Positions 55,704-64,000 of a stretch of 64,000 nt of DNA are shown in pieces. Position 1 is the stretch's first letter. Each line of letters begins with the position of its first letter. The position numbers and the translations under genes were made by a program. The stretch comes from Brevibacillus laterosporus LMG 15441 (GTDB taxonomy: Bacteria; Bacillota; Bacilli; Brevibacillales; Brevibacillaceae): assembly GCF_000219535.2 (NCBI RefSeq), contig NZ_CP007806.1:928501-992500 (forward strand), given 5' to 3'. The notes beneath the pieces are model-generated. The model had not been told where the DNA came from. It made no database searches and worked only from the letters and a program-made list of their open reading frames with translations.

Positions 55704-56426
55704 ATGGCAGTCATTGAACTAAAAAACCTTACGAAAAAGTATAATGAGGTCTATGCTGTTGATCATCTAAATATAGAAGTACCTCAAGGACATATTTATG
55801 CGTTTTTAGGTAGCAATGGGGCGGGAAAGACAACCACAATTAAAATGATGACGGGCCAATTGAACCCTTCAGAGGGAGAGGTTCTATTTCTAGGGCGCAA
55901 TATTTGGCAGGATCGTGAGGCAAGAAGAATTGCGGGCTATGCTCCAGACGTTCCACTTCTTCATGAAGGATTGACAGCCAGAGAAATGGTACGCTTTGTG
56001 GGGGCTCTTTATGATAGTGACGAAGATCTGAATAAACGTGTTGACACGTTGTTAGAACATTTTGAGCTGGCAGATAAAGCAGACCAGCTTATTAAAGAAT
56101 ACTCATTAGGAATGAAACGAAAGGTTTCGATTGCTTGCGCATTGATTCATCGCCCTAAAATCTTGCTATTAGACGAAGTTACGAATGGATTGGACCCAAA
56201 GGCGACCCGTGAAGTGAAAAATTATATTCGACATTTTGCCAAAGAAGAGGGTGGTACTGTTTTTATTACGACCCATATTTTGGACATTGTTGAAGAATTA
56301 GCCGATACCATTTCCATCTTGCATAAAGGAAAAATCAAAGTGACGGGAAGCATGGAAGAATTGCGCCATGTGGCAGGCAATGAAGAAGGTCGATTGGAAG
56401 ATATCTTTTTATCCGCTATCGAGTAG
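55704..56426 (+). CDS. ABC transporter ATP-binding protein
   Basis: This 240-residue ATPase has Walker A GSNGAGKTTT (about residues 36-45), a signature of the ABC-2 exporter type (YSLGMKRKVSIACAL), Walker B ILLLDEVTNGLD and the H-loop TTHIL. The order and the LGMKRK signature match the CcmA/NatA exporter group. It starts 60 nt after the last NRPS gene with GGAGAGGG as ribosome site, and a membrane partner follows after 19 nt. Export of the cationic lipopeptide or producer self-protection is the likely role given its position; the substrate cannot be read from sequence. Confidence 0.9.
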   Translation: MAVIELKNLTKKYNEVYAVDHLNIEVPQGHIYAFLGSNGAGKTTTIKMMTGQLNPSEGEVLFLGRNIWQDREARRIAGYAPDVPLLHEGLTAREMVRFVGALYDSDEDLNKRVDTLLEHFELADKADQLIKEYSLGMKRKVSIACALIHRPKILLLDEVTNGLDPKATREVKNYIRHFAKEEGGTVFITTHILDIVEELADTISILHKGKIKVTGSMEELRHVAGNEEGRLEDIFLSAIE

Positions 56427-56445
56427 TAGGAGGTGACAGAATTGT

Positions 56446-57927
56446 ATGTGGGCACAAACGAAATGGATTAGTTTCTTTTACACAAGACCCTTCTTTAATC
56501 GCTTTTTTATCCATAGTCCTTCTAAATGGATCATTTATGTGGGCTTGGGAACCATTGCTATTGCCATGTACTTTTCGGAGAATTTTGGGCAGCTTCTCTT
56601 ACATGCCAGTCTCAGTGCTAGATTGATGCTTCTCATAGGGGAATGTATTTTTGTCGGTTTGCTTCGTGGCATGAATACGTTGACACAACAAATGTACGCT
56701 GATCGATTACTGACATTGTTTTATGTATCGGGAGTTTCTCCGTTTCGGATGATCCTTGGGCAATCTACTTCAAGTCTACCTCTGTACACGTGGTCATCCA
56801 TTATGATTGCTATTCCATTAACGATTGGCTATTCCGCCATGGAAAGAGTTCTGTATGTTTTGTTATTCCTAGTCGTTTCTCTATTGATGATTTGGTTAAC
56901 AGACATCTTAAGCCGATTTTTAATGGTTCTGACCATGCGGTTTTTCCCTATTATTGTCAAAACATTCGTAGGTATCTCCTCACTTGCCTATGTTGCTTTA
57001 ATTGGCCTATTGGTTTGGGCATTGATTGAGGTTGAAACAATTTCTCCAGAAGCTTGGCAGAGCTTAGAGCGTTTTATGGTATATGTTTTGTGCATTTTCG
57101 CGGTCGGTCTTGGAGCGTTGTTTCTATTCTCTGAACAAATTGGAAGGTTTTATTACGAAAGCTGGCTGAACCATGCGGAGTCGCAAGATAGGACCAGACC
57201 AGAAACACAGGAAAATCTATCGAATTTGGTCAAAAACGCTCATGATGCCATCGTTTTTAAAGACATAACGCTATTAATAAGAAACCCCATCACAAAAATC
57301 CGTTTCTGGTTTTGGGTGATTGCTATTATTACTGGAGCAGTTGTAGCGAAGTCGGGCGTGGCCAGTTCCTTTTTAACGGAAGCGAACCAAGCCTATTATG
57401 TCCTGTTGTTCGTTTCCCTGCTTACAGCACTCGTTTTTGGTGAGATTGTATCAGCTCTCTACCAATTTGAAGAACAAAACTACATTCTTTATTATGTAGC
57501 GGCTGTAAAGGGAAGTACGATTTTCTGGGCAAAAACAATGATAGCTTCGCTCTTGGTGGTAGCCCCAGCGATTATAGGTCATCTCATTCTAGCCATTGTC
57601 CTGCAATTCTCTTTCATGGAGTGGCTACTAGGTGGATTCCTTATTCTTGGCTTTACCTTTGGCTCCATAATCGTTCAATTAAGTATAGCCTCCCTTGATA
57701 AGAAGGGGAGAGGTGGAGTTAATCTTAAAGAAGGCTCGGAAGAAGAGGAAATGCTTAAGCAATCCCCGAAAAAGCCAATTGCCATTGTATCGTCTATTAT
57801 GGGATTGATTTATCTAGGCGTATGTCTTTGGTTATTTTGGATCAATATTGGCATTCCCATTCTAGCAACAATCGTGCTGCTTACCTTGCTATTGAGTTTG
57901 GTTGGAGTTCGTTATAGCGCGAGATAA
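56446..57927 (+). CDS. ABC exporter membrane subunit
   Basis: This 493-residue integral membrane protein has roughly ten to twelve hydrophobic segments in two blocks (about 30-230 and 285-490). They are separated by a charged stretch with SQDRTRPETQENLSNLVKNAHDA. A second charged loop, rich in Glu and Lys (about 420-440), precedes the last two spans. It contains no nucleotide-binding motif and fits as permease partner of the ATPase immediately upstream. I cannot name a closer family than a large ABC-2-like permease. The ATG at 56446 has AGGAGG about 12 bases upstream. No terminator is visible after it. Confidence 0.8.
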   Translation: MWAQTKWISFFYTRPFFNRFFIHSPSKWIIYVGLGTIAIAMYFSENFGQLLLHASLSARLMLLIGECIFVGLLRGMNTLTQQMYADRLLTLFYVSGVSPFRMILGQSTSSLPLYTWSSIMIAIPLTIGYSAMERVLYVLLFLVVSLLMIWLTDILSRFLMVLTMRFFPIIVKTFVGISSLAYVALIGLLVWALIEVETISPEAWQSLERFMVYVLCIFAVGLGALFLFSEQIGRFYYESWLNHAESQDRTRPETQENLSNLVKNAHDAIVFKDITLLIRNPITKIRFWFWVIAIITGAVVAKSGVASSFLTEANQAYYVLLFVSLLTALVFGEIVSALYQFEEQNYILYYVAAVKGSTIFWAKTMIASLLVVAPAIIGHLILAIVLQFSFMEWLLGGFLILGFTFGSIIVQLSIASLDKKGRGGVNLKEGSEEEEMLKQSPKKPIAIVSSIMGLIYLGVCLWLFWINIGIPILATIVLLTLLLSLVGVRYSAR

Positions 57928-57957
57928 AAAGAGAATAATGTAATTTTGTGTCATAAA

Positions 57958-57986
57958 TTGACTTTGAAGGTCAAAAATGTAAATAT
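57958..57986 (+). promoter_or_regulatory. Candidate promoter with dyad upstream of the aldo/keto reductase
   Basis: TTGACT (57958-57963), a 17-bp spacer, AAATAT (57981-57986). The -35 hexamer is the left arm of a TTGAC-N7-GTCAA dyad (57958-57974), a possible regulator site. It suggests that the reductase can be transcribed separately from the NRPS-exporter unit. Confidence 0.4.
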
Positions 57987-58061
57987 TAAAATAAGTTGTG
58001 TTCTACTTCATTTGTCTACTTATCTGTCAAGAGTGAAAAATATGATAGCGGAGGTCGTTTT

Positions 58062-59075
58062 ATGGATTATGTACAATTAGGTTCATCTGAGTTAAAGTGC
58101 TCCCGTATTGGATTAGGAACCTGGGCCATTGGCGGTTGGGCTTGGGGAGGTACCAATGAAAAAGATGCCATTCATGCGATCCATCGTGCTTTCGATATCG
58201 GGATAAATACGTTAGATACAGCTCCCATTTATGGATTTGGTTTATCAGAAGAAATATGCGGTAAAGCTATTAAGCAATATGGTCAAAGAGACAAAATTCA
58301 TATCGCCACCAAGGCTGGCGTAGAGTGGGTAGGAGAAGAAGGCGTTTACTGGTGCAACTCCTCTAAAGAGCGTATTCTTCAAGAGTTCGAAGATAGCCTA
58401 CGCCGTTTGCAAGTAGACTATATTGATTTATACCAGCTTCATTGGCCTGATCCGGGCTTACCGCTTGAAGAAACAGCAGAAATTTTTGCCCAGCTTCATA
58501 AGGAAGGCAAAATTAGAGCGATTGGGGTAAGTAATCTTTCCATTGAACAAATAGAACAGTGGCAAAAAGTAGCTCCGCTTCACAGTAGCCAAAACAGACT
58601 TAATCTGCTTCAAACAGAACATAAGGATACCTTCCTTTATTGCGATAAGAATCATATTAACACCATTACGTGGGGAACATTGGCACAAGGCTTGTTGACA
58701 GGAAAATTCACGAAAGACTCCACATTTGCTGAAGACGATTTACGCCATGGATATCCTTTATTTGCGCCAGAATATTTTGATCAGTATCTACAAGCAGTGG
58801 ATCGTTTAAAAGAAATAGCTCAAGAAAAAGGAAAAACAATGGCACAACTGGCTGTACGTTGGACGTTAGATCACCCTGGAGTAAGCATATCTCTTTGGGG
58901 GGCAAGGAAGCCGTCTCAGTTAGACGAGGTATCTGGAGTAATGGGATGGTCTCTTTCAGCACAAGATGTAGAGCAAATTGATCAAATCATAAAAGAATCT
59001 CTGCATGATCCATTCCATGATCCGACATTGGGGCCACCTACTAAGGAAGAGTGGCAGGAGATGGGAGTTCTGTAA
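58062..59075 (+). CDS. Aldo/keto reductase, candidate peptide-aldehyde reductase
   Basis: This 337-residue NAD(P)H-dependent (alpha/beta)8-barrel enzyme has the AKR catalytic tetrad: Asp and Tyr in LDTAPIYG, Lys in ATKAG, His in QLHWPD. The segments IRAIGVSNLS and ISLWGARKPSQL fit cofactor binding. I start it at ATG 58062, eight bases after GGAGGT. The upstream in-frame GTG at 57996 would add 22 residues without a good ribosome site and begins outside the conserved fold. In the linear gramicidin system a separate reductase (LgrE) converts the released peptide aldehyde to the alcohol; this gene is well placed to do the same for the valinal end. A role outside the pathway is equally compatible with the sequence. 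Confidence 0.85.
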   Translation: MDYVQLGSSELKCSRIGLGTWAIGGWAWGGTNEKDAIHAIHRAFDIGINTLDTAPIYGFGLSEEICGKAIKQYGQRDKIHIATKAGVEWVGEEGVYWCNSSKERILQEFEDSLRRLQVDYIDLYQLHWPDPGLPLEETAEIFAQLHKEGKIRAIGVSNLSIEQIEQWQKVAPLHSSQNRLNLLQTEHKDTFLYCDKNHINTITWGTLAQGLLTGKFTKDSTFAEDDLRHGYPLFAPEYFDQYLQAVDRLKEIAQEKGKTMAQLAVRWTLDHPGVSISLWGARKPSQLDEVSGVMGWSLSAQDVEQIDQIIKESLHDPFHDPTLGPPTKEEWQEMGVL

Positions 59076-59082
59076 AAAAAGA

Positions 59083-59118
59083 AAATACCTTAGTTCTTCT
59101 TCATGGACTAAGGTATTT
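59083..59118. terminator. Hairpin after the aldo/keto reductase
   Basis: A perfect 12-bp stem, AAATACCTTAGT (59083-59094) with ACTAAGGTATTT (59107-59118), has a 12-nt loop. An A7 run lies just 5' of it (59074-59080), so it is a better terminator for the minus strand; on the plus strand the tail is only TTTCTGTA. Together with 44 nt to the next ATG it suggests partial transcriptional separation of the last gene. Confidence 0.6.
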
Positions 59119-59162
59119 CTGTATAGAATTTTCATGATACGAACATAGAGCAGGAGGAGACA

Positions 59163-62100
59163 ATGAGTATACAAAAGCAATCTCAGATCGTTTTGGATAT
59201 GGAGAAGAGTCTCAAAGGCCTAGAATATATCGATGAAGTTCGTGTGGTACAGGAAGAAAAAAATATAGGCAACCGAATATTGCATGCAAAAGATTTAATC
59301 CCAACCATGATGAAACCGGACAGGGTAAAAGTAGATACACCAAAATCAGAGCTGCTGCGGCAGAACGAACGGATTGAAAGCTCCCTTCCCTTAGCAATTA
59401 GTCATGGGGATGAATTAAAGAGAACGGCTAGCAGTCCTACTACGTTAATTGATGTATTACTCGATGCTGCTAAGCTGGAGGATAAGGGAATCGTCTATGT
59501 TTTGGATAACGGAGATGAAATTGAAACGAGCTATCGACAGTTATTTGAGCAAGCTAAGCGCCTATTAAAGGGACTGCGGAACATGGGGATCAAGCCTCAA
59601 GATCGGGTTATTTTCCAATTTCAAAAAAATCAAAATTATGTTCCTATGTTTTGGGCTTGCGTATTAGGTGGGTTTATTACTGTACCGATTGCTACGTCTA
59701 CCTCGTATGCAGAAAAGAATGCTGATACGATGAAGCTATACAATATCTGGAACATGTTAGATAAGCCAGTCATCATAACGGATGAAGATTTACTGGAGGA
59801 AGTTAACAAGTTATCGGCAGTTTGGGAAACAGATGAGTTTGTTATCAGCACGGCTGAGCAGTTAATGAATAATGATGAGGAACAAGAATTTTATACGTAT
59901 CAAGAGGAAGATTTCGTCCTGTATTTGTTAACATCGGGTAGTACTGGTTTACCTAAATGCGTGCAGCATAGAAATGCCAGTCTGGTGGCTCGATCAATGG
60001 CCACAGCACAATTTAACCAATTTGACAGCGAAGAGGTTCTTTTATGCTGGATGCCATTAGAGCATGTTGGCGGATTGGTCATGTATCATATTTTAGGTGT
60101 TTATTTAGCCTGCCAACAGATATTACCACGAGTAGATTCATTTATTTCTCAGCCGCTGAATTGGTTGCATTGGATGGACAAGTATAAGGCTACCTTAACA
60201 TGGGCTCCTAATTTCGCCTTTTCTCTGGTAAATGACCAAGAAAAGGCTATTGAAGAAGGTAGCTGGGATTTATCCAGTGTCAAACATATCTTAAATGGTG
60301 GAGAAGCAATTGTTGCTAAGACAGCTAAGCGATTTTTATCCATATTGCGTAAACATCAACTCCGTGACGATTGCATGTACCCCTCTTTTGGAATGTCTGA
60401 AACCTCTTCCGGTATTGTATTTTCCAAAACGTTCCGCAGTAAGCCTCAATCCGGCGTTCATTATGTAGATAAGATTTCATTTGAAACCCTACTTCGATTT
60501 GTAAATGATACGGAAAAAGAACATATTTGCTTTACAGAGGTAGGAGGACCTATCCCGGGTGTAAGTGTTCGAATTGTTGACGATAATAACCAATTGCTAC
60601 ATGAAAATCATATTGGCCGCGTGCAAGTCACAGGCCCTACAATCATGGCAGGCTATTATCAAAATCAAGAGGCCAATCAGGAGGCCTTTATTGGAGATGG
60701 CTGGTTTTTCACAGGGGACCTAGGATTCCTCAATGAAGGTCGATTAACCGTTACAGGTCGTCAAAAAGATATCATTATTATGAACGGCAAAAATTATTAT
60801 AATTACGAAATTGAATCATTAGTAGAAAGTGTTTACGGGGTTCAATCTACGTTCGTAGCCGCCGCAGCGTTTATTGATACCTCCAAAAGCGTTGAGGAGC
60901 TAGCGATCTTTTTTACTCCTATAAATGATATAGATGAAAGATTCCTAGGTTTTATCATTACAGAAATTAGACGAACAGTCAGTAGGAATTTAGGTATAAC
61001 ACCGAAACACATCATTCCGATTAAGAAGGAAACATTTTCGAAAACGGAATCTGGAAAAATTCAGCGAAATAAATTCACTGAGAGACTATATGCTGGGGAA
61101 TTTGATGAGATTATGAAGCAAATAGAGACACAAAATGAGGACCCGCATCAAACCTTTCCAGAATGGATGTATGCAAGAAAGTGGGAAGAACGCCCTATTT
61201 CTGTACTAGCCTCCCCGCTTCCGCAAGAAACGTATCTTATTTTCCGCGATAAATTAGGGCTGGGAGATCAATGGTCAGCCTTGTCTCAGAATGGTTCTAG
61301 CACGATGATTATAGTGGATCAGGGAGAAAGCTTTAAAAAGCGAGGAGAATTCCACTACGAAATAAACCAGCATGAGCAAAAGGATTATCAGTTACTATGT
61401 GAGGAACTAAAAAAAGAATCAGTAACCATTCATCATGTTCTACATCTATGGACATATCAGGAGGACTTGGATGAAGCAAAAAAAGAGCTGTCCTATCTAA
61501 AAGAAAGTCAATTTTTAGGTAGCTTTAGCCTTATTTTCTTGTTACAAGCTTTACATAAAGAAGTAGGTATGCCAAAAACGTTGACATTCGTTTCTTCCAA
61601 TGTATTCTCGTTAGAAAATCCTGAACATTCAGCTTACGAGAAAGCAACAATTCCAGGAATCATTAAGACAATGAAGCATGAATTTCCTAATACAATCGCT
61701 AAATTTGTAGATATAGACACGAACCATCCTCCTTATCATCCATTGCAAGCGTTACAAGCAGAGCAGGGGCTTCCGGACGAGGAAAGCGTGGTTATTTATT
61801 CAAAGGGCAAACGATTTGTCCCGAAACTGCAACAGGTAAATCTTCAAGAAGCTAACAAAAAACCATTGCCGCTGGTAGAAAAAGGATTTTACGTCGTTAC
61901 AGGTGGTCTTGGCGGGGTCGGCAAGCAAATTGCTCACTATTTGATTCAAAAGTTAGATGCAAATATTCTACTACTCGGAAAGACCGCGCTTCCAGGTGCA
62001 ACTGACACAAATACTGGTACACAAAGTGAGCGCTATCGAGCACTTCGCGAATTAGAGAAGCTGACTACTAGAGAAAATCAAATCATCTATAAAAGCACGG

Positions 62101-64000
62101 ATTTATCAAATGCAACAGTATTGGAAGAGGCAATTCATGAATCAATGTTAGGTATGAATGCGGAAAAAGTGGATGGCATTATTCATTTAGCTGGCGTCTA
62201 TTATGAAAAACCATTATTGGAAGAATCTATTGAATCACTGGAACATATGTATGAATCTAAAGTAGCTGGAACCTATCTATTAGGCAAATTGGTTGAAAAA
62301 TACCCTGAAGCTATTTTGGTTACCTCTTCTTCCTCCAGTGGCTTGTTATCAGGCTATGGAGTGGGAGCCTATACTTCCGCCAATATGTTTGTGGAGACAT
62401 TTACGGATTATGTAGCACAAAAACGTGATGGCGTACAGTGCTTTGCATGGAGCTTATGGAATGATATCGGTTTAGGGCAACAATTTACAGATATGAAAGA
62501 TTTATTGATAAGAAAAGGACATCAACCGATCTCTGCACAAAAAGGAATCTTTTCATTTGAATTAGGCTTGATGCTTGAACATAACATGCTGTATATCGGG
62601 CTGAATAAAGGGGTTTCCGAAATTGCAACGCTATGTTCTGAGGTGGTAGAAAAGGAACTAGTAACGACGGTTTATTTCTCCACTACCCATAATCAATTCT
62701 CCTTATCTGAAATGTACAACACTATTAGATTACACACCATTGATGAAAAGGGCCATTCCACAAAGGTTATTTTTAGACAGGTCGATCAGCTCCACTCAGA
62801 TCAGGCTGAGGATCACCTTGTAAGTAATAACCGAAGAGTGGAAGAGGAAATCAAGCAGCTATGGTCTGAAATCCTACAGGTCGACCAGCTTCAGGCTTTT
62901 GATAGTTTCTTTGATTTGGGAGGAAGCTCACTAAAGGCAACGCAATTACTCTCCTCTGTACAGTCACGTTTTGGTGTAGCCATTCCTCTAAAGGTATTTT
63001 TTGAAAATCCTACAATTAAGGGATTAATCCATCGCATGGGAAATGTAGCTGGGACCAAGGCCAACGTCATGCGAATCTATGAGCCAGCTAAAAAGAGGGA
63101 AAAGATCATCGACTTATCTTCATCGCAAAGAGGGCAATGGTACTTATATCAAACGCGTCCTGACAGTCCTTTTTATAACATCACCTTCACTCTTACCTTT
63201 GAGGAAAATGTGAATAGACAAGCTTTATTAAAAAGCATACAGGCGGTTATTCAATCACAGGAAGCACTACGTTCCGAAATCAGAATGATCGAGGATGATC
63301 CAAAGCTATTTATCCACGATACCTATGTAGTGGGGATACCGATTATCGATTTATCCTCCTATCCTTTGGAACAAAAAGAACAGAAACTGGAAGCCTTGAT
63401 TGATACGGAAGCAAACACTCCTTTTCAAATGATGCAGGAGTCTCTGTCAAGATTTACCCTTATTCATGTTGGCGACAATGTACACATCCTATTAGGAAGC
63501 ATGCATCATATTATTTCAGACGGCTGGTCAATACATGTATTTACCAAAGAGCTATTACGTTTTTATAAGGAAATACAAGAAAACGGTGTGATTGATAGGA
63601 AAGAGCTAGATTATACCTATACAAACTATCTGCTAGACCAAAAGGAATGGCTGACAAAAGAGAACCCAGAATATGCTGATCAACTATATTATTGGAAAGA
63701 GAACTTGGCAACTGAAACAGCACCATTAACCCTGCCTATTCAACTCTCACGTCCAGCTATTCAAAGCTATCAAGGGATGACCATTGAACAGCTTGTGACC
63801 CAGGAGTTAACACAAAACATCATGGAAGCAAGTAAACATATGAAATCTACACCGTATATGTTTTTACTTTCTACTTTTGCGGCGCTATTATTCCGCTATT
63901 CCGGGCAGGATACCTTCCGTCTTGGGACGGTTTTAGCGAATCGGAACATGCCGCAAACAGAAAAGATTATCGGCTATCTAGCCAATACGGTGACACTATC
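59163..64000 (+). CDS. Hybrid synthetase, acyl-AMP ligase - ketoreductase - carrier - condensation (partial, runs off the window)
   Basis: The frame is open for 1,612 codons to the window edge. After ~90 leader residues comes an acyl-AMP ligase (about 95-650): TSGSTGLPKC from Thr257, WMPLEHVGGL at Trp296 (typical of acid-activating ligases rather than amino-acid A domains), TGDLGFL, and the catalytic Lys632 in ESGKIQ. A structural KR half follows (about 665-890), then a catalytic KR with TGGLGGVG from Thr913, Ser1055 in VTSSSSSG and Tyr1070 in AYTSAN; it has no LDD motif. The carrier has Ser1256 (LGGSSLKA). A C domain starts near 1316 with HHIISDGWS at His1448-1449 and is cut by the window end. 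Ligase-KR-carrier modules load 2-oxo acids and reduce them to 2-hydroxy acids, as in the cereulide and valinomycin synthetases (those use amino-acid-type A domains). The ATG at 59163 follows GGAGGAGA. It could be the missing starter of the NRPS line or the first gene of another cluster. Confidence 0.9.
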   Translation, partial: MSIQKQSQIVLDMEKSLKGLEYIDEVRVVQEEKNIGNRILHAKDLIPTMMKPDRVKVDTPKSELLRQNERIESSLPLAISHGDELKRTASSPTTLIDVLLDAAKLEDKGIVYVLDNGDEIETSYRQLFEQAKRLLKGLRNMGIKPQDRVIFQFQKNQNYVPMFWACVLGGFITVPIATSTSYAEKNADTMKLYNIWNMLDKPVIITDEDLLEEVNKLSAVWETDEFVISTAEQLMNNDEEQEFYTYQEEDFVLYLLTSGSTGLPKCVQHRNASLVARSMATAQFNQFDSEEVLLCWMPLEHVGGLVMYHILGVYLACQQILPRVDSFISQPLNWLHWMDKYKATLTWAPNFAFSLVNDQEKAIEEGSWDLSSVKHILNGGEAIVAKTAKRFLSILRKHQLRDDCMYPSFGMSETSSGIVFSKTFRSKPQSGVHYVDKISFETLLRFVNDTEKEHICFTEVGGPIPGVSVRIVDDNNQLLHENHIGRVQVTGPTIMAGYYQNQEANQEAFIGDGWFFTGDLGFLNEGRLTVTGRQKDIIIMNGKNYYNYEIESLVESVYGVQSTFVAAAAFIDTSKSVEELAIFFTPINDIDERFLGFIITEIRRTVSRNLGITPKHIIPIKKETFSKTESGKIQRNKFTERLYAGEFDEIMKQIETQNEDPHQTFPEWMYARKWEERPISVLASPLPQETYLIFRDKLGLGDQWSALSQNGSSTMIIVDQGESFKKRGEFHYEINQHEQKDYQLLCEELKKESVTIHHVLHLWTYQEDLDEAKKELSYLKESQFLGSFSLIFLLQALHKEVGMPKTLTFVSSNVFSLENPEHSAYEKATIPGIIKTMKHEFPNTIAKFVDIDTNHPPYHPLQALQAEQGLPDEESVVIYSKGKRFVPKLQQVNLQEANKKPLPLVEKGFYVVTGGLGGVGKQIAHYLIQKLDANILLLGKTALPGATDTNTGTQSERYRALRELEKLTTRENQIIYKSTDLSNATVLEEAIHESMLGMNAEKVDGIIHLAGVYYEKPLLEESIESLEHMYESKVAGTYLLGKLVEKYPEAILVTSSSSSGLLSGYGVGAYTSANMFVETFTDYVAQKRDGVQCFAWSLWNDIGLGQQFTDMKDLLIRKGHQPISAQKGIFSFELGLMLEHNMLYIGLNKGVSEIATLCSEVVEKELVTTVYFSTTHNQFSLSEMYNTIRLHTIDEKGHSTKVIFRQVDQLHSDQAEDHLVSNNRRVEEEIKQLWSEILQVDQLQAFDSFFDLGGSSLKATQLLSSVQSRFGVAIPLKVFFENPTIKGLIHRMGNVAGTKANVMRIYEPAKKREKIIDLSSSQRGQWYLYQTRPDSPFYNITFTLTFEENVNRQALLKSIQAVIQSQEALRSEIRMIEDDPKLFIHDTYVVGIPIIDLSSYPLEQKEQKLEALIDTEANTPFQMMQESLSRFTLIHVGDNVHILLGSMHHIISDGWSIHVFTKELLRFYKEIQENGVIDRKELDYTYTNYLLDQKEWLTKENPEYADQLYYWKENLATETAPLTLPIQLSRPAIQSYQGMTIEQLVTQELTQNIMEASKHMKSTPYMFLLSTFAALLFRYSGQDTFRLGTVLANRNMPQTEKIIGYLANTVTL

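Noticed and set aside
57996-58061. N-terminal extension of the aldo/keto reductase from GTG 57996
   Set aside because: There is no ribosome site, and the extra 22 residues lie outside the AKR fold. The ATG at 58062 has GGAGGT at good spacing.
1-64000. CRISPR arrays, tRNA or rRNA genes, insertion sequences, phage attachment sites
   Set aside because: I saw no regularly spaced short repeats, no tRNA-like cloverleaf, no rRNA sequence and no transposase or integrase reading frame.

Overview
The window looks like a chromosomal segment of a low-to-mid G+C, Gram-positive, endospore-forming bacterium of the Brevibacillus group, most likely Brevibacillus laterosporus or a close relative. The basis is the Bacillus-type trehalose locus, the strong purine-rich ribosome binding sites with some GTG and TTG starts, and above all a 46-kb peptide synthetase operon. 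The adenylation codes, epimerase positions and terminal reductase of that operon spell the bogorol/brevibacillin family of cationic lipopeptides, known from B. laterosporus. Species assignment is inference.

Region 1 (1-8864) is ordinary chromosome. It holds the 3' end of a secreted chitin-active AA10 lytic polysaccharide monooxygenase with two FnIII and two CBM5/12 modules, then a possible 25-codon minus-strand ORF with its own promoter-like sequence. The trehalose genes follow: treR, then treP and treA, with a two-operator promoter in front of treP. A glyoxalase-fold (VOC) gene broken by a stop codon and a frameshift lies between treR and treP. A topB-type topoisomerase III closes the region. 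Clear hairpin terminators follow the LPMO, treA and topB.

Region 2 (8865-55643) starts with about 600 bp of very AT-rich non-coding DNA, followed by six NRPS genes in one tight operon (2-29 nt gaps) with 13 modules. By manual reading of the specificity pockets the order is Thr, Leu, D-Orn, Ile, Val, Val, D-Lys, Val, D-Leu, Lys, D-Tyr, Leu, Val. Epimerases sit in modules 3, 7, 9 and 11. A terminal thioester reductase replaces a thioesterase, so the chain should leave as an aldehyde or alcohol (valinol). This agrees with the bogorol A sequence as I recall it, with Thr1 becoming dehydrobutyrine. Module 1 has no condensation domain, so nothing in the operon itself explains the 2-hydroxy-3-methylpentanoyl cap of these peptides.

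Region 3 (55644-64000) contains an ABC exporter pair (ATPase and a multi-span permease), an aldo/keto reductase that could finish the alcohol end, and the first 1,612 codons of a large hybrid protein ordered acyl-AMP ligase, ketoreductase, carrier, condensation. This last protein has exactly the functions missing from the NRPS line: activating a 2-oxo acid, reducing it to a 2-hydroxy acid, and a C domain that could acylate module 1. The leading hypothesis from this window is that it is a detached starter module, encoded out of order downstream. The alternative is that it begins a separate PKS/NRPS cluster. Where this gene ends, beyond base 64000, would decide between the two.
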